Source: a virus. From it: a stretch of 64,000 nt of DNA. Within the stretch, counting starts at the first letter, position 1; every line of letters starts with the position of its first letter. The notes under the pieces were generated by a model. That model had not been told where the DNA came from. It saw nothing but the letters and a program-made list of their open reading frames with translations, and did no database searches. The stretch lies in the IMG/VR virus record IMGVR_UViG_3300042324_001793, positions 1 through 64,000 of that record, one strand, 5' to 3'. The position numbers were made by a program, and so were the translations under genes. Positions 1 through 7,793 of the stretch are shown here, piece by piece.

Positions 1-496
1 TTTCTCTAGTTATCCCAAGATTCTCAATCGTTTCTAAGAATTCCGGACTTAGAGATAAGTCAGTATCTAAAATAACGATGTCAGATGGAGCGTATCCGCA
101 AGCCAATGCATGTTTTATAAATGTCTCAAATCTCTGAGCATCCTTTAACTTCTTTTGGAGAGTTGAAAGATTTCTGAATCTAGCCTTTAAGAAAATTTTA
201 TCGTATTCTTTATTTGACATATTCAGAAGAACATCCTCATAGCCAATTCGATACTCCTTGATTAAGTGTTGAGTAAAACCCTCAAACACCTGTCCAAGTA
301 TTCCGTCTGGATATATCGGCCTAACGGCAAATGCACGTTCTGTGTCCATGTAATTATAGAAATCGAAATTCTCGTTTCCGTATTTTTCAGAGATTGCATC
401 AAGTAATCCAATTTGATAAAAAGTATGGCCTGGGATATTTTCTTCAAAAATTCCTAGTTCGCCAAAGTAGCAGTATAATGATTTTGTCTTTTCCAT
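1..496 (-). CDS. Unidentified protein, 3' part cut by window edge
   Basis: An open frame runs from ATG at 494-496 to the window edge (about 165 residues), so the C-terminus is missing. The start reads MEKTKSLYCYFGELG and the visible end contains the acidic stretch IVILDTDLSLS, whose D-T-D resembles a DxD motif of sugar-nucleotide glycosyltransferases. One such motif is weak evidence and I do not recognise the family. The gene overlaps the end of the upstream DNA glycosylase gene by 43 nt, so translation is probably coupled. The next in-frame ATG is about 50 codons further in and would discard a well-formed N-terminus, so the first ATG is preferred. An alternative frame covering 262-447 is a shadow of this gene. 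Confidence 0.7.
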   Translation of the reverse strand, partial: MEKTKSLYCYFGELGIFEENIPGHTFYQIGLLDAISEKYGNENFDFYNYMDTERAFAVRPIYPDGILGQVFEGFTQHLIKEYRIGYEDVLLNMSNKEYDKIFLKARFRNLSTLQKKLKDAQRFETFIKHALACGYAPSDIVILDTDLSLSPEFLETIENLGITRE

Positions 497-873
497 TCTA
501 AGTATTTTACTAGAACTCCATCATTGGGTTCTATGTCAAGTCTATTATTGTAAAAAATATCCCATGAGTCTGCTGCATACTGCCCAATTCCATGAAGTTC
601 TCGAGGATGATCCCACTCTTTTGTAATCCACTCAGTACTAAACTTAATTAATGATCGTGACCTGCGATTATAAAAACCAAGAGGCCGAATTACTTCGGCC
701 AATTGAATAGGATCAGCGTTTGATAACTCAGCCGCGTCTCGATATGTGTTAAATAGTTCTTCTCTTATTCGGTCTACCTGTTTTCTACGAGTACAATTCA
801 ATAGAATACAGCAGACTTGCGACTTCCACGGGTCATCATGATAAATTTCCTGTAAAAGTTCGTATGGGCTCAT
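454..873 (-). CDS. MBD4-like HhH-GPD DNA glycosylase (mismatch thymine/uracil type)
   Basis: A 139-residue single-domain protein. It matches the glycosylase domain of vertebrate MBD4 rather than the larger EndoIII/MutY forms. Landmarks in order are PWKSQVCCILLN (15-26), IRPLGFYNRRS (62-72), the helix-hairpin-helix LHGIGQYAADSWDIF (93-107) and the catalytic segment EPNDGVLVKY (115-124). D118 sits where MBD4 has its catalytic Asp. There is no FeS cluster motif and no methyl-CpG-binding domain. MBD4-type enzymes remove T or U mispaired with G, so a role in repairing deaminated phage DNA, or in handling modified bases, is inferred. It overlaps FkbM gene 873-1685 by one base (TAATG), so the two are probably co-translated. 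The family call is strong; the substrate is not known. Confidence 0.8.
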   Translation of the reverse strand: MSPYELLQEIYHDDPWKSQVCCILLNCTRRKQVDRIREELFNTYRDAAELSNADPIQLAEVIRPLGFYNRRSRSLIKFSTEWITKEWDHPRELHGIGQYAADSWDIFYNNRLDIEPNDGVLVKYLEWKRQNHYTATLAN

Positions 874-1685
874 TAACGTCCTTTAAATCCTGCGAAGTGA
901 GTAATAAAGTGTTTGCCGTTTATTGTTTTAGGGTTAACGAAGAGTTCTCCAAAGTTAGCTCTAAAAATATCTAGGATCTCTGTAAATTTCGCTGAGCGAT
1001 TTTCCAATAACCAGCTGTAGTGAAAATGGTATTCAACTATGAATAACCTGATTTGATCTAAACTTTCTTGATTTAAAGCTTTAATCATATCGTATTCAAG
1101 ACCTTCAATATCCATCTTGATCGCAGTGATACCCTTTTCTTTGATTATAGTGTTAATATTCTCAGCAGGTACGGTGGTGACCTGACGACCTCTAATGTGA
1201 TGGACGCTATGCTTACCTGAATCTTGTGATAAGTAGAATTCAACTTCAGTTGAATCGTCCGCGACAATTGCTTTTTCGATAATTTCACAACGATCTTCAA
1301 CACTATTCATTTGAAGGTTTTGTTCTAGGAACTCCACGTTATTATGGAAAGGTTCGTATGAGTATACTTTCTTTACTTTTGGAAATTGCGTTAGTAAACG
1401 AGTTGCAAATATGCCAATGTGGCCGCCTGCATCCAACCAAACGTCTTCGTGGTCCAAGTCTTCTAAGAGCATAGGGCCGCCGTTTTGTGCATAATGCGGT
1501 ATGAACAGAGGTTTGAAGTATTCTCCACCAGTAGGTTTAGTAGAGATATTCTGAGACACGTTAAATTTAATCTCTTCAGAAGATCTAACTAAGAATTGAT
1601 AATCGTGATATTTGGTCTTCTTTTCGAAAACCTGAAGGGTGCCATTTTCGCGAGCCTCTTCAATTGAGCATAATACGTCAGCCAT
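873..1685 (-). CDS. FkbM-family SAM-dependent methyltransferase
   Basis: A 270-residue protein with the class I SAM-binding fold typical of the FkbM family. Motif I is WLDAGGHIGIFATRLL, followed by the acidic YSYEPFHNNVEFLEQN segment that should hold the SAM ribose. The FkbM hallmark is IKMDIEGLEYDMIKAL, and the C-terminal FIVEYHFHYSWL is also characteristic. FkbM enzymes usually O-methylate sugar hydroxyls on glycoconjugates. A second FkbM domain lies at the C-terminus of the fusion at 26629-29415, suggesting sugar methylation is a recurrent function here. The ATG at 1685 is preceded by an A-rich leader containing TAAAAG and no Shine-Dalgarno sequence. Confidence 0.85.
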   Translation of the reverse strand: MADVLCSIEEARENGTLQVFEKKTKYHDYQFLVRSSEEIKFNVSQNISTKPTGGEYFKPLFIPHYAQNGGPMLLEDLDHEDVWLDAGGHIGIFATRLLTQFPKVKKVYSYEPFHNNVEFLEQNLQMNSVEDRCEIIEKAIVADDSTEVEFYLSQDSGKHSVHHIRGRQVTTVPAENINTIIKEKGITAIKMDIEGLEYDMIKALNQESLDQIRLFIVEYHFHYSWLLENRSAKFTEILDIFRANFGELFVNPKTINGKHFITHFAGFKGR

Positions 1686-1720
1686 TTGTAAGTTTCTTTT
1701 AGTAATTATACTACAGATAC

Positions 1721-1984
1721 TTACTTTTGGTCTACGGCAACGTCCTTTGTTTTAATTGAGAGTTCGTCTGGATTCTTTGGATCAGGTCCTGAAGCTTGAT
1801 AATCGGTAAATTTACCAGTATCGAGTTTATCAATCTCATCAGGTTTTACTGATTTATATTGATTGTCTGCTCCCATTACTTTATAGGTTTGACCTACTGG
1901 ATCGATTCCAACAATTGTAGCACTTTGCCCAGACTTTAACATGACCTTTTGGCCAGTTACGTACTTAGCTGCGGTCGCGGACAC
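1721..1984 (-). CDS. Small unknown protein, 87 aa
   Basis: A polar 87-residue protein with no membrane segment. Residues 8-50 (GQKVMLKSG..ATIVGIDPVGQTYKVMG) look like a small SH3-like or KOW-like beta-barrel, by pattern only. The C-terminal half is charged and probably disordered. It ends 24 nt upstream of the 512-residue gene's stop and 36 nt from the FkbM start, within the same minus-strand unit. No family is recognised. It could be a minor virion or regulatory protein. Confidence 0.6.
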   Translation of the reverse strand: MSATAAKYVTGQKVMLKSGQSATIVGIDPVGQTYKVMGADNQYKSVKPDEIDKLDTGKFTDYQASGPDPKNPDELSIKTKDVAVDQK

Positions 1985-2007
1985 TATAGTAATGTCCTCA
2001 GACTCAG

Positions 2008-3546
2008 TTAGGCTTTTTTTTTGGACTGGTCTACTAAAATGTATTGATTCTTAAGAGCATTAACGTTCTTCTCGATTGACATCTTAAGTTCATTAAGTTT
2101 CTCACGATAGTCTGCCGTAAGAGATGTATCAGTTAAGGCCTCTTGAATTTGAGAGATTGAAGTTTCTAATTTAGCAAGATTTTGCTCAATCGTAACTTTT
2201 TCAGCATCAAGTGATTTAAGGTTGGCTTCTCTTTCCTCCAATTGAATAGAGTACATTTCGCTAACATCGTATTTGAAGTTTTCCATAACATAATTATGGA
2301 AAGTTAAACCTTTCATTTTCTTAAGAATTCTAGTCTCAGCTAATTTCTCGAATACGTAAATATCTTCTCCGAAATTTAAAACGATCGATTCTTTACCAAG
2401 TCTTTCATTAACGATTGTTTTTCCAAACTCTAAATTAACGATTAGGTCTAAGTTTTTGAAGATTTTAGTAAGAGCATTACGAGTATCAATGGTCTCCATT
2501 AATACGATTTCTGAAAATTTAACTGAATCGATATTATCAATTACTGAACCATTGATTTTTAGGTTCAATGAGCCGTTTTCGTTAATTCCAAAAGCAACTG
2601 TTAAATTTCTACTAGCTGATACTAATTCTGTGCTCTTCTCTTTGAAGTTTAGGGCACTGAAGGCTTCGCAAGTTTCAAAGAAATCTGGAAAGTCTTTTGC
2701 ATCGTCTGCTGATACTTGAGTAGGATCCGCATCTTCCGATACTTTGATAAATTTATTATCTACAAAGATTAGTGCTGAGTTTTCGCTAACTTTATAAAAA
2801 GGAGCAATAATAGGTTTTACGAATGCATCGCCGTTACCAATACCTAAATTAAACGAACCAGTTTCTTTAGATTCTAGCATGCTAATTTTATTAATCAATT
2901 GGTTAACTACTGGCAAATTAGAATGAGAACGTAATTTCATTTTTAATGAATCAGCTGTCTGTACATTTTCCAATAGAGCTTGTTCCAATAGAGAACATGC
3001 ATCTTTATAAAGAACTGCACCAGTTACTCTCATTTCGAAAATTGAATTTAAGATTTCAAGTTTAATACGATTCTCATTAACGTAAGTTGATAATGATTCT
3101 AAAACTTCAGAAACAGTCGTATCGTAGTTAAACTTAGATAGACCTTCAAAGAAGAAATGGATTGCTCTAAATTCAGGCATAGATTTAACAGCTTCCTCTA
3201 GTCTAGCAACTGTATGCTTAACTACTGGATCTTTGTAAATTTGTGCCTCTTTGATAGCTTGAATCTTGATAGAAAGACCTGCTTCTTTAGCCATGTTTTG
3301 AAGACGGCTTGTTGGTTTTTCTGCCATTTTTTTGAATTTAGCTACCACTTCTTTAATATTCTCGTTTACCAATTCAGTAGCGAATTGATCTAGTGTATTT
3401 AGAGAGTTTTCTAAAATCTGATCATTTGCAACCCCCAACATTAGTGAGTTGTTAATTGATTCTAATACTACTTTAGCAGCAATGCTAGAATTTACGCTCG
3501 AATTATTTTTGAGCTCGTTAGTTAGTTCTTGTATGAGACCGTTCAT
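2008..3546 (-). CDS. Unknown 512-aa protein with C-terminal coiled coil, late-promoter driven
   Basis: A mostly alpha-helical protein in its first 230 residues. A mixed middle follows (about 230-400, including FNLGIGNGDAFVKPIIAPFYK), then a strongly heptad-like C-terminus (about 425-505: EEREANLKSLDAEKVTIEQN and onward). There is no signal peptide or membrane segment. It has no enzyme motif and I do not recognise the family. Three late-promoter-like elements stand directly upstream (3566-3621), which points to strong late expression and hence a virion, scaffold or assembly role. That role is inference from expression context only. Confidence 0.75.
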   Translation of the reverse strand: MNGLIQELTNELKNNSSVNSSIAAKVVLESINNSLMLGVANDQILENSLNTLDQFATELVNENIKEVVAKFKKMAEKPTSRLQNMAKEAGLSIKIQAIKEAQIYKDPVVKHTVARLEEAVKSMPEFRAIHFFFEGLSKFNYDTTVSEVLESLSTYVNENRIKLEILNSIFEMRVTGAVLYKDACSLLEQALLENVQTADSLKMKLRSHSNLPVVNQLINKISMLESKETGSFNLGIGNGDAFVKPIIAPFYKVSENSALIFVDNKFIKVSEDADPTQVSADDAKDFPDFFETCEAFSALNFKEKSTELVSASRNLTVAFGINENGSLNLKINGSVIDNIDSVKFSEIVLMETIDTRNALTKIFKNLDLIVNLEFGKTIVNERLGKESIVLNFGEDIYVFEKLAETRILKKMKGLTFHNYVMENFKYDVSEMYSIQLEEREANLKSLDAEKVTIEQNLAKLETSISQIQEALTDTSLTADYREKLNELKMSIEKNVNALKNQYILVDQSKKKA

Positions 3547-3565
3547 TGAAACGCTTGTCTTTTTT

Positions 3566-3621
3566 ATTATTTATCCGTTTTTGATAAGTTTATTTATCTG
3601 CTATCGTCTATATTATTTATA
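3566..3621 (-). promoter_or_regulatory. Three tandem late-promoter-like elements, 23 bp apart
   Basis: On the minus strand the 95-base gap between two genes holds TATAAATAAT (3612-3621), GATAAATAAA (3589-3598) and GATAAATAAT (3566-3575). They share the core ATAAATAA and are spaced exactly 23 bp start to start. The first is identical over eight bases to the T4 late promoter consensus TATAAATA. It is flanked by the inverted repeat GCTATC/GATAGC. They precede the start codon at 3546 by 20 or more bases. Confidence 0.65.
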
Positions 3622-3641
3622 GGATAGCCTAATTACTTACG

Positions 3642-5582
3642 TTATGTTGCATTCCTAAATCCAGCCATCGGGTTGATTGATTTAGAGGTTTCGTCAACCC
3701 TTGAGTATCTTACGCTCTTTGAACTAACTATCTTGGTTTTAAGTTTTTCATTCTCGGTCGTAAGATCCGCAATTGACTTGTTTAAAGTTGCAATTGTTTC
3801 ATACGGGTCATTTAGTAGTGCATTTTTAGCAGCATCATTTGCTCTTAAAATTGCGCCGTAGTCAGAAGAAGCCATCCATTTTCCTGTGTATAATAAAGTT
3901 TCGCTTCCGTCTACTCCAATTAATGAAATAAACATTAGCGAGTCAGTCGATTCAAGAATCTGTTTCGCTTGATCCTTAGGTATACGAAAGGCCAGTTTTC
4001 CACTAGCTGGTTCCGAGACAGCCGGATCACTTAGTGAATTATATGTATACTTCGAGTCTTTACCGAAGTTAAGGGTGAAAGTTGAAGTGGGATTCAAATT
4101 AGCTGGAGTCTGCTCGCTAGGTTTAGCTGGGTTAGCCTCATACACTGAAAACTTAATGTAATTGTCAGTTGGGTCAATTGGTAAAACCATGTCGCCTTGT
4201 CCAAAAATTACTTCAGACGTTCCGTTAGTAGCTTTTAGTAGAGCGTTCTTTTGGCTGATTCGAATATTTGCCTGTTTATAAAAAGTCGGAACTGCTACGT
4301 TAACTGGTTTGTCTACATACACAATTGATGCAGTTGGCGTAGCTGTTGTTGGTATTTTTTTACCAGTAAATAAGTTACTTATCTCTAAATTCTTTTGAAC
4401 AATTTTATTATAAACTTTCATAGATTGAGGCTTATCTGCCAGTTCCAATTTAGCTAAGTGCTTTCCATACTTATTTGGATTAAACAGAGACATTGACCCG
4501 GTTCTGATTACTTGATCTCCGGTCTTTTTGTTAAGTAACCGTACGATATAGTCGATTGACATTGAAACTGCAAAACCTGCATCCTTTAGAATTGGTCTGT
4601 ATGATAATGGAACATCAAAATTGTCTTCTTGATAGACTAGAAAATTTCCAGAAGGAGTTATAATACTTCCAACCTGTTCGTATACTTGTAAGTTATGAAT
4701 TAAGATCCAGTCATTATCTACGCCTTTTGCATTAAGAGTAGATATTAAGTCTTCTGGGAATGCGCCGTTCCATGTTGCAAAGAATTCAATATAGTCTCCA
4801 TCTATTGCTTCTTGAATAACTGCTCCTAAACTATCAAATTCATTTACTTGCGCAACTGAACCTTCGTAATAATTAACAACGCGGTAGGCTTCATACTGCT
4901 CGCCGTTATCTGCAAATAGGTCTTCATATTCAGCTTCACTTAAAGATACGGTGATTGGTGAGTTTTTAATAAAACCAGTACCGTTCGTAATCGCATGTTC
5001 AAAGGAAGCTGACCCGAATTGCGTAAAGTCTTCATCTAGATACGAACATGCTGGGACTTTAATATCAATGTACTTATCGTAAATTGTATTTGCTAAGAAA
5101 AGCGGTTTATTGTTGAAGGTTAAAAGGTCTTGTGCAGTAACTGAAGTCACTAAAATATTAACTAGCTGGATCTGCTTTAAGTCATTTAATTTTTGGCGAG
5201 CTCCTAATATAATATTTTCAACTTCTGTAAAATTGAACCCTGATGCAAAATGGAATCGCATAGTGTCCATGACTAGAGCATTACTATAGCTATTAGATAA
5301 TTCAGTTTCACTTATTGCTGGATCGTATGCAGTATAAATTGGAATATCAGTTAAGTCAACTCTAATCAGCTTAGATCCTCCAACCGGTACTACACTTAAT
5401 CCTCTTGAGTTTTTAGTCGTTGCTGCATAGGCATCAGTATTGTAAATCTGAAACAGATCAACATGAGCATTTTCGAGAAAATAATAGTTCGTATTAATTA
5501 TCTCTGGTGCAGGATCGCCCGCTGGAGTCAACATGTACTCCAATATACAATAGTCAGATAGAGTTACAAACCTTGATGTCAT
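3642..5582 (-). CDS. Virion structural protein, probably tail/baseplate (646 aa)
   Basis: A 646-residue soluble protein rich in beta-type segments. It opens MTSRFVTLSDYCILEYMLTP and carries a mid-region with alternating hydrophobic strands (about 290-400). It ends in a short coiled coil (about 605-632: IATLNKSIADLTTENEKLKT). No catalytic motif is visible. Length, composition and position next to other tail genes fit a T4-type baseplate or tail component, but I cannot assign a specific T4 homologue. It is separated by 10 nt from the membrane-anchored gene upstream, so the two share a transcript. Confidence 0.65.
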   Translation of the reverse strand: MTSRFVTLSDYCILEYMLTPAGDPAPEIINTNYYFLENAHVDLFQIYNTDAYAATTKNSRGLSVVPVGGSKLIRVDLTDIPIYTAYDPAISETELSNSYSNALVMDTMRFHFASGFNFTEVENIILGARQKLNDLKQIQLVNILVTSVTAQDLLTFNNKPLFLANTIYDKYIDIKVPACSYLDEDFTQFGSASFEHAITNGTGFIKNSPITVSLSEAEYEDLFADNGEQYEAYRVVNYYEGSVAQVNEFDSLGAVIQEAIDGDYIEFFATWNGAFPEDLISTLNAKGVDNDWILIHNLQVYEQVGSIITPSGNFLVYQEDNFDVPLSYRPILKDAGFAVSMSIDYIVRLLNKKTGDQVIRTGSMSLFNPNKYGKHLAKLELADKPQSMKVYNKIVQKNLEISNLFTGKKIPTTATPTASIVYVDKPVNVAVPTFYKQANIRISQKNALLKATNGTSEVIFGQGDMVLPIDPTDNYIKFSVYEANPAKPSEQTPANLNPTSTFTLNFGKDSKYTYNSLSDPAVSEPASGKLAFRIPKDQAKQILESTDSLMFISLIGVDGSETLLYTGKWMASSDYGAILRANDAAKNALLNDPYETIATLNKSIADLTTENEKLKTKIVSSKSVRYSRVDETSKSINPMAGFRNAT

Positions 5583-5592
5583 GCGTATTTAA

Positions 5593-6222
5593 TTATTTCT
5601 TTAATTTAATTTTCCAGTAGATTCCTCCTTGGATTGAAACTGCTCCGCTTCCAGCATAACCGACTCCGACACTATAAATCTTGTCGGTTTTGGTTTTTAA
5701 TAATAGAGAAGGGCCTGCAAAATTAACGATATTTACCTTGTCAAATCCTCCAACTACTCCAATGTAAACTTGGTTTTTAGGAAGTTCCTTAACGATTATT
5801 TGTTCCTTGATCGTTGTTTTATTTACTTGAGCGGTCCAAAGTCTACCGAGAAGAGAATTCTCAGAGATTGTATCATTTACTACAATGTATCCTAGTGAAT
5901 CGGCTAATTTTAGAGTATCGATGTAAACGTGCTTTGCATAAAAATCCTTAAGTATAGCGAGTGTGTCTACATCAATTGGCACTACTTGATACACTGGGAC
6001 TTCATGGTAAATATCTTTACCCTTTCGGTATACAATAGTATCATGAGGTACAATTACCGTATCAATTGTGTGTTTTAATACTTCGTATTTCTTACCATCA
6101 ATATTGATGATTTCTCCGGGGTTTTTTCCTGAACCGTCACACGATCTCATTAAGACTATTATAATCACTAATGCGATAAGCAATAGAGTTTTAATGTCTA
6201 GTTTAAGAAGGGATTTAAACAT
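5593..6222 (-). CDS. Membrane-anchored protein with beta-rich C-terminus
   Basis: A 209-residue protein. Residues 9-26 (DIKTLLLIALVIIIVLMRS) form one strong N-terminal membrane anchor followed by CDGSGKNPGE. The periplasmic-looking part has repeated D-T-I/V segments (HTIDTVIVPHDTIVY). The C-terminal third alternates like beta-strands (VYIGVVGGFDKVNIVNFAGP, then VGVGYAGSGAVSIQGGIYW). The outline would suit a lysis or envelope protein such as a spanin-like bridge, but no family is recognised. The start overlaps the end of the coiled-coil gene at 6215-6442 by 8 nt. Confidence 0.6.
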   Translation of the reverse strand: MFKSLLKLDIKTLLLIALVIIIVLMRSCDGSGKNPGEIINIDGKKYEVLKHTIDTVIVPHDTIVYRKGKDIYHEVPVYQVVPIDVDTLAILKDFYAKHVYIDTLKLADSLGYIVVNDTISENSLLGRLWTAQVNKTTIKEQIIVKELPKNQVYIGVVGGFDKVNIVNFAGPSLLLKTKTDKIYSVGVGYAGSGAVSIQGGIYWKIKLKK

Positions 6223-6442
6223 TTAATTCTTGCATAATTTTGTAGTAATCAGGCTGTTCGCCTGTTTCCTTTACTATTTTATCTATTAGAGTCTTCTCCT
6301 TTTCCTTATTTGAATTTAGTGCATGCTCCAACTCAGTTTTTCTAAGCTGAAGAAGATTTGTCATTTTTTCAAGTTCAGATAAACCTGCATTGATTCGGTC
6401 GTATTCTGATATGATTTGCTTAATTTCTTTAAAGTGCTTCAT
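6215..6442 (-). CDS. Small coiled-coil protein, 75 aa
   Basis: This 75-residue protein is almost entirely helical, with heptad-like hydrophobic spacing (ISEYDRINAGLSELEKMTNL, then LQLRKTELEHALN) and a high Glu/Lys content. There is no membrane segment. Its end overlaps the start of the membrane-anchored gene downstream by 8 nt and its start lies 4 nt after the 375-residue gene, so all three are probably translationally coupled. It could be a soluble partner of the anchored protein. Function is unknown. Confidence 0.6.
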   Translation of the reverse strand: MKHFKEIKQIISEYDRINAGLSELEKMTNLLQLRKTELEHALNSNKEKEKTLIDKIVKETGEQPDYYKIMQELNV

Positions 6443-6446
6443 GTTA

Positions 6447-7574
6447 TTAGTATCCTAAGGTTACTTTTATTTTTCCAGACATTAGTGCCGAGTATATTGC
6501 CTGTAAGTAATAGTCATTGTTTATGCCTGGAGCAATAGCTACTGGCTTAGAGTCAGCAGACTCAGCCTTATTCATATTTCCAGAAGTAGGACTATTAATC
6601 GTAGTTTGGTTACGTTGATCAATCTTTGCCCCTTCATTCATAACTGAGGTTGACGAGCTGGTTTGCGGCGAAATTGAAGTTACTGAGTTACTTAAGTTAT
6701 TAACTGCGTCCGGTAAAGATTTAGATAAGCTAGTTACGCTTTTTTCTAACGTTTTATCTGGAGCTAGCATTTTTTTAACATTTGACGACTCAACTAATTT
6801 TGAACTTTTTACTTGAGTTAAGTTATTCGTAACCTCATCGGTTTTAGTATTAGTCGAGTCAGACTTTCCGGTAAGCGTCGAGAGTATTGAACTCTCTAAT
6901 GTAGATAAATTAGAAGACTCGGCCTTTGATTTTTCAGAATTAGAGGTTACCTTCGTTAGTGAGTCTTTAGTTAATAAGTTAATTGCATCGGCATCCTTCG
7001 ACCCGTTAGCTAATGATCTAAGCGATTCAATAAGAGCTGAATTGTTAACGATTGAGTTGATCGAGTCGGTCTTGCTCAAATTTTTAGTTAACGACTGTAT
7101 TGACTCCATTACATTTTTACTGGAGTCTACTAATATATTAGATGAATTCACTGACGAATTTGAGGCAGCTGCTGCTAATTGACTAGGTAAAGAATTAGAA
7201 ATTGACGTATTATTAACAGTAGTTGTATTAGCTGGAGCTAATTGTAATTGGCTTTTCTCAATCTCAGCAGTTGTGACTTTTCCAGAAGTAGCGTCAGTTG
7301 GTTTTACAAGTACCTCAATAGGCTTAAGTTCAATAACTACTGGTTTATCTAAATCTACTGGGTTTAAGTCAACTCCATCAACTGTGGGCGAAGGAGTTTC
7401 AATTGGAACTGATCTAACTGAAGTAGTCGCTTGAGTATTTACATTCTTTAAGAGTTCACCTTCGAGTATCGCGTCGCCAGTTGGAGCTTTTTTACTGAAA
7501 ACTCTATCTAATGCAGCAAGAAGAACTGACTCTTGATCAGTTTCAAAGGCAGAAGAGTTTTCTAGGTTAGTCAT
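6447..7574 (-). CDS. Ser/Asn/Thr-rich low-complexity protein, 375 aa
   Basis: Residues 1-35 look ordered and acidic (SSAFETDQESVLLAALDRVF). Most of the rest is low-complexity Ser/Asn/Thr/Lys with many SLSK and SNS runs. It closes with a short ordered tail (about 350-375: NNDYYLQAIYSALMSGKIKV). Such proteins occur as disordered linkers or scaffolds in phage virions. It has its own late-promoter-like element 16 nt upstream (7590-7599), immediately after a terminator hairpin, so it starts a new late transcript. No family is recognised; structural or assembly roles are guesses. Confidence 0.65.
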   Translation of the reverse strand: MTNLENSSAFETDQESVLLAALDRVFSKKAPTGDAILEGELLKNVNTQATTSVRSVPIETPSPTVDGVDLNPVDLDKPVVIELKPIEVLVKPTDATSGKVTTAEIEKSQLQLAPANTTTVNNTSISNSLPSQLAAAASNSSVNSSNILVDSSKNVMESIQSLTKNLSKTDSINSIVNNSALIESLRSLANGSKDADAINLLTKDSLTKVTSNSEKSKAESSNLSTLESSILSTLTGKSDSTNTKTDEVTNNLTQVKSSKLVESSNVKKMLAPDKTLEKSVTSLSKSLPDAVNNLSNSVTSISPQTSSSTSVMNEGAKIDQRNQTTINSPTSGNMNKAESADSKPVAIAPGINNDYYLQAIYSALMSGKIKVTLGY

Positions 7575-7589
7575 TGTGTAATCTTTTTA

Positions 7590-7599
7590 GTTATTTATT
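7590..7599 (-). promoter_or_regulatory. Late-promoter-like element
   Basis: The minus strand reads AATAAATAAC followed by TAAAAAG, 16 nt before the start codon at 7574. Same core and same downstream A-rich stretch as the elements at 11433, 18252 and 49851. Confidence 0.6.
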
Positions 7600-7600
7600 A

Positions 7601-7638
7601 AAAAAAGAAGGACTTGAGTCGATTAGTCCTCAAGTCCT
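7601..7638 (-). terminator. Rho-independent terminator after the gp51-like gene
   Basis: The minus strand shows a perfect 10-bp stem, AGGACTTGAG (7629-7638 complement) with CTCAAGTCCT (7609-7618 complement) around a 10-nt loop, followed by TCTTTTTT. The hairpin includes the stop codon of the preceding gene. Its T-run leads straight into the next late-promoter-like element. Confidence 0.75.
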
Positions 7639-7793
7639 GTTTGAATTTCAAATGTTTCTTGAACAGATTCTCCAGACTCGTCTACTAGAAATTTAACGTA
7701 ACTTAAATACTCATAGAACGGTAGAGTGTACAGTTCGGTTATCGATTGATTCAGCTTCACGGCCAAGAGACGGTTTGTCTCAAATAAGTTCAT
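7623..7793 (-). CDS. gp51-like small tail-assembly partner, overlapping the gp26-like gene
   Basis: From ATG 7793 this is 56 residues beginning MNLFETNRLLAVKLNQSITE. The LPFYEYLSYVKFL segment resembles the short downstream chaperone partner found after gp26-type genes. It overlaps the gp26-like stop codon (7780) by 14 nt and lies in the +1 frame relative to it. The same frame is open upstream to a GTG at 7874, so part of the product might be made as a fusion by frameshifting. A TTTTTT run lies inside the overlap (7845-7850). Reinitiation at 7793 is the simpler reading. The gp51-like call rests on pattern and position only. Confidence 0.5.
   Translation of the reverse strand: MNLFETNRLLAVKLNQSITELYTLPFYEYLSYVKFLVDESGESVQETFEIQTGLED

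Noticed and set aside
262-447. A 61-codon minus-strand frame
   Set aside because: It overlaps the better frame starting at 496, which continues to the window edge and has a natural protein composition.
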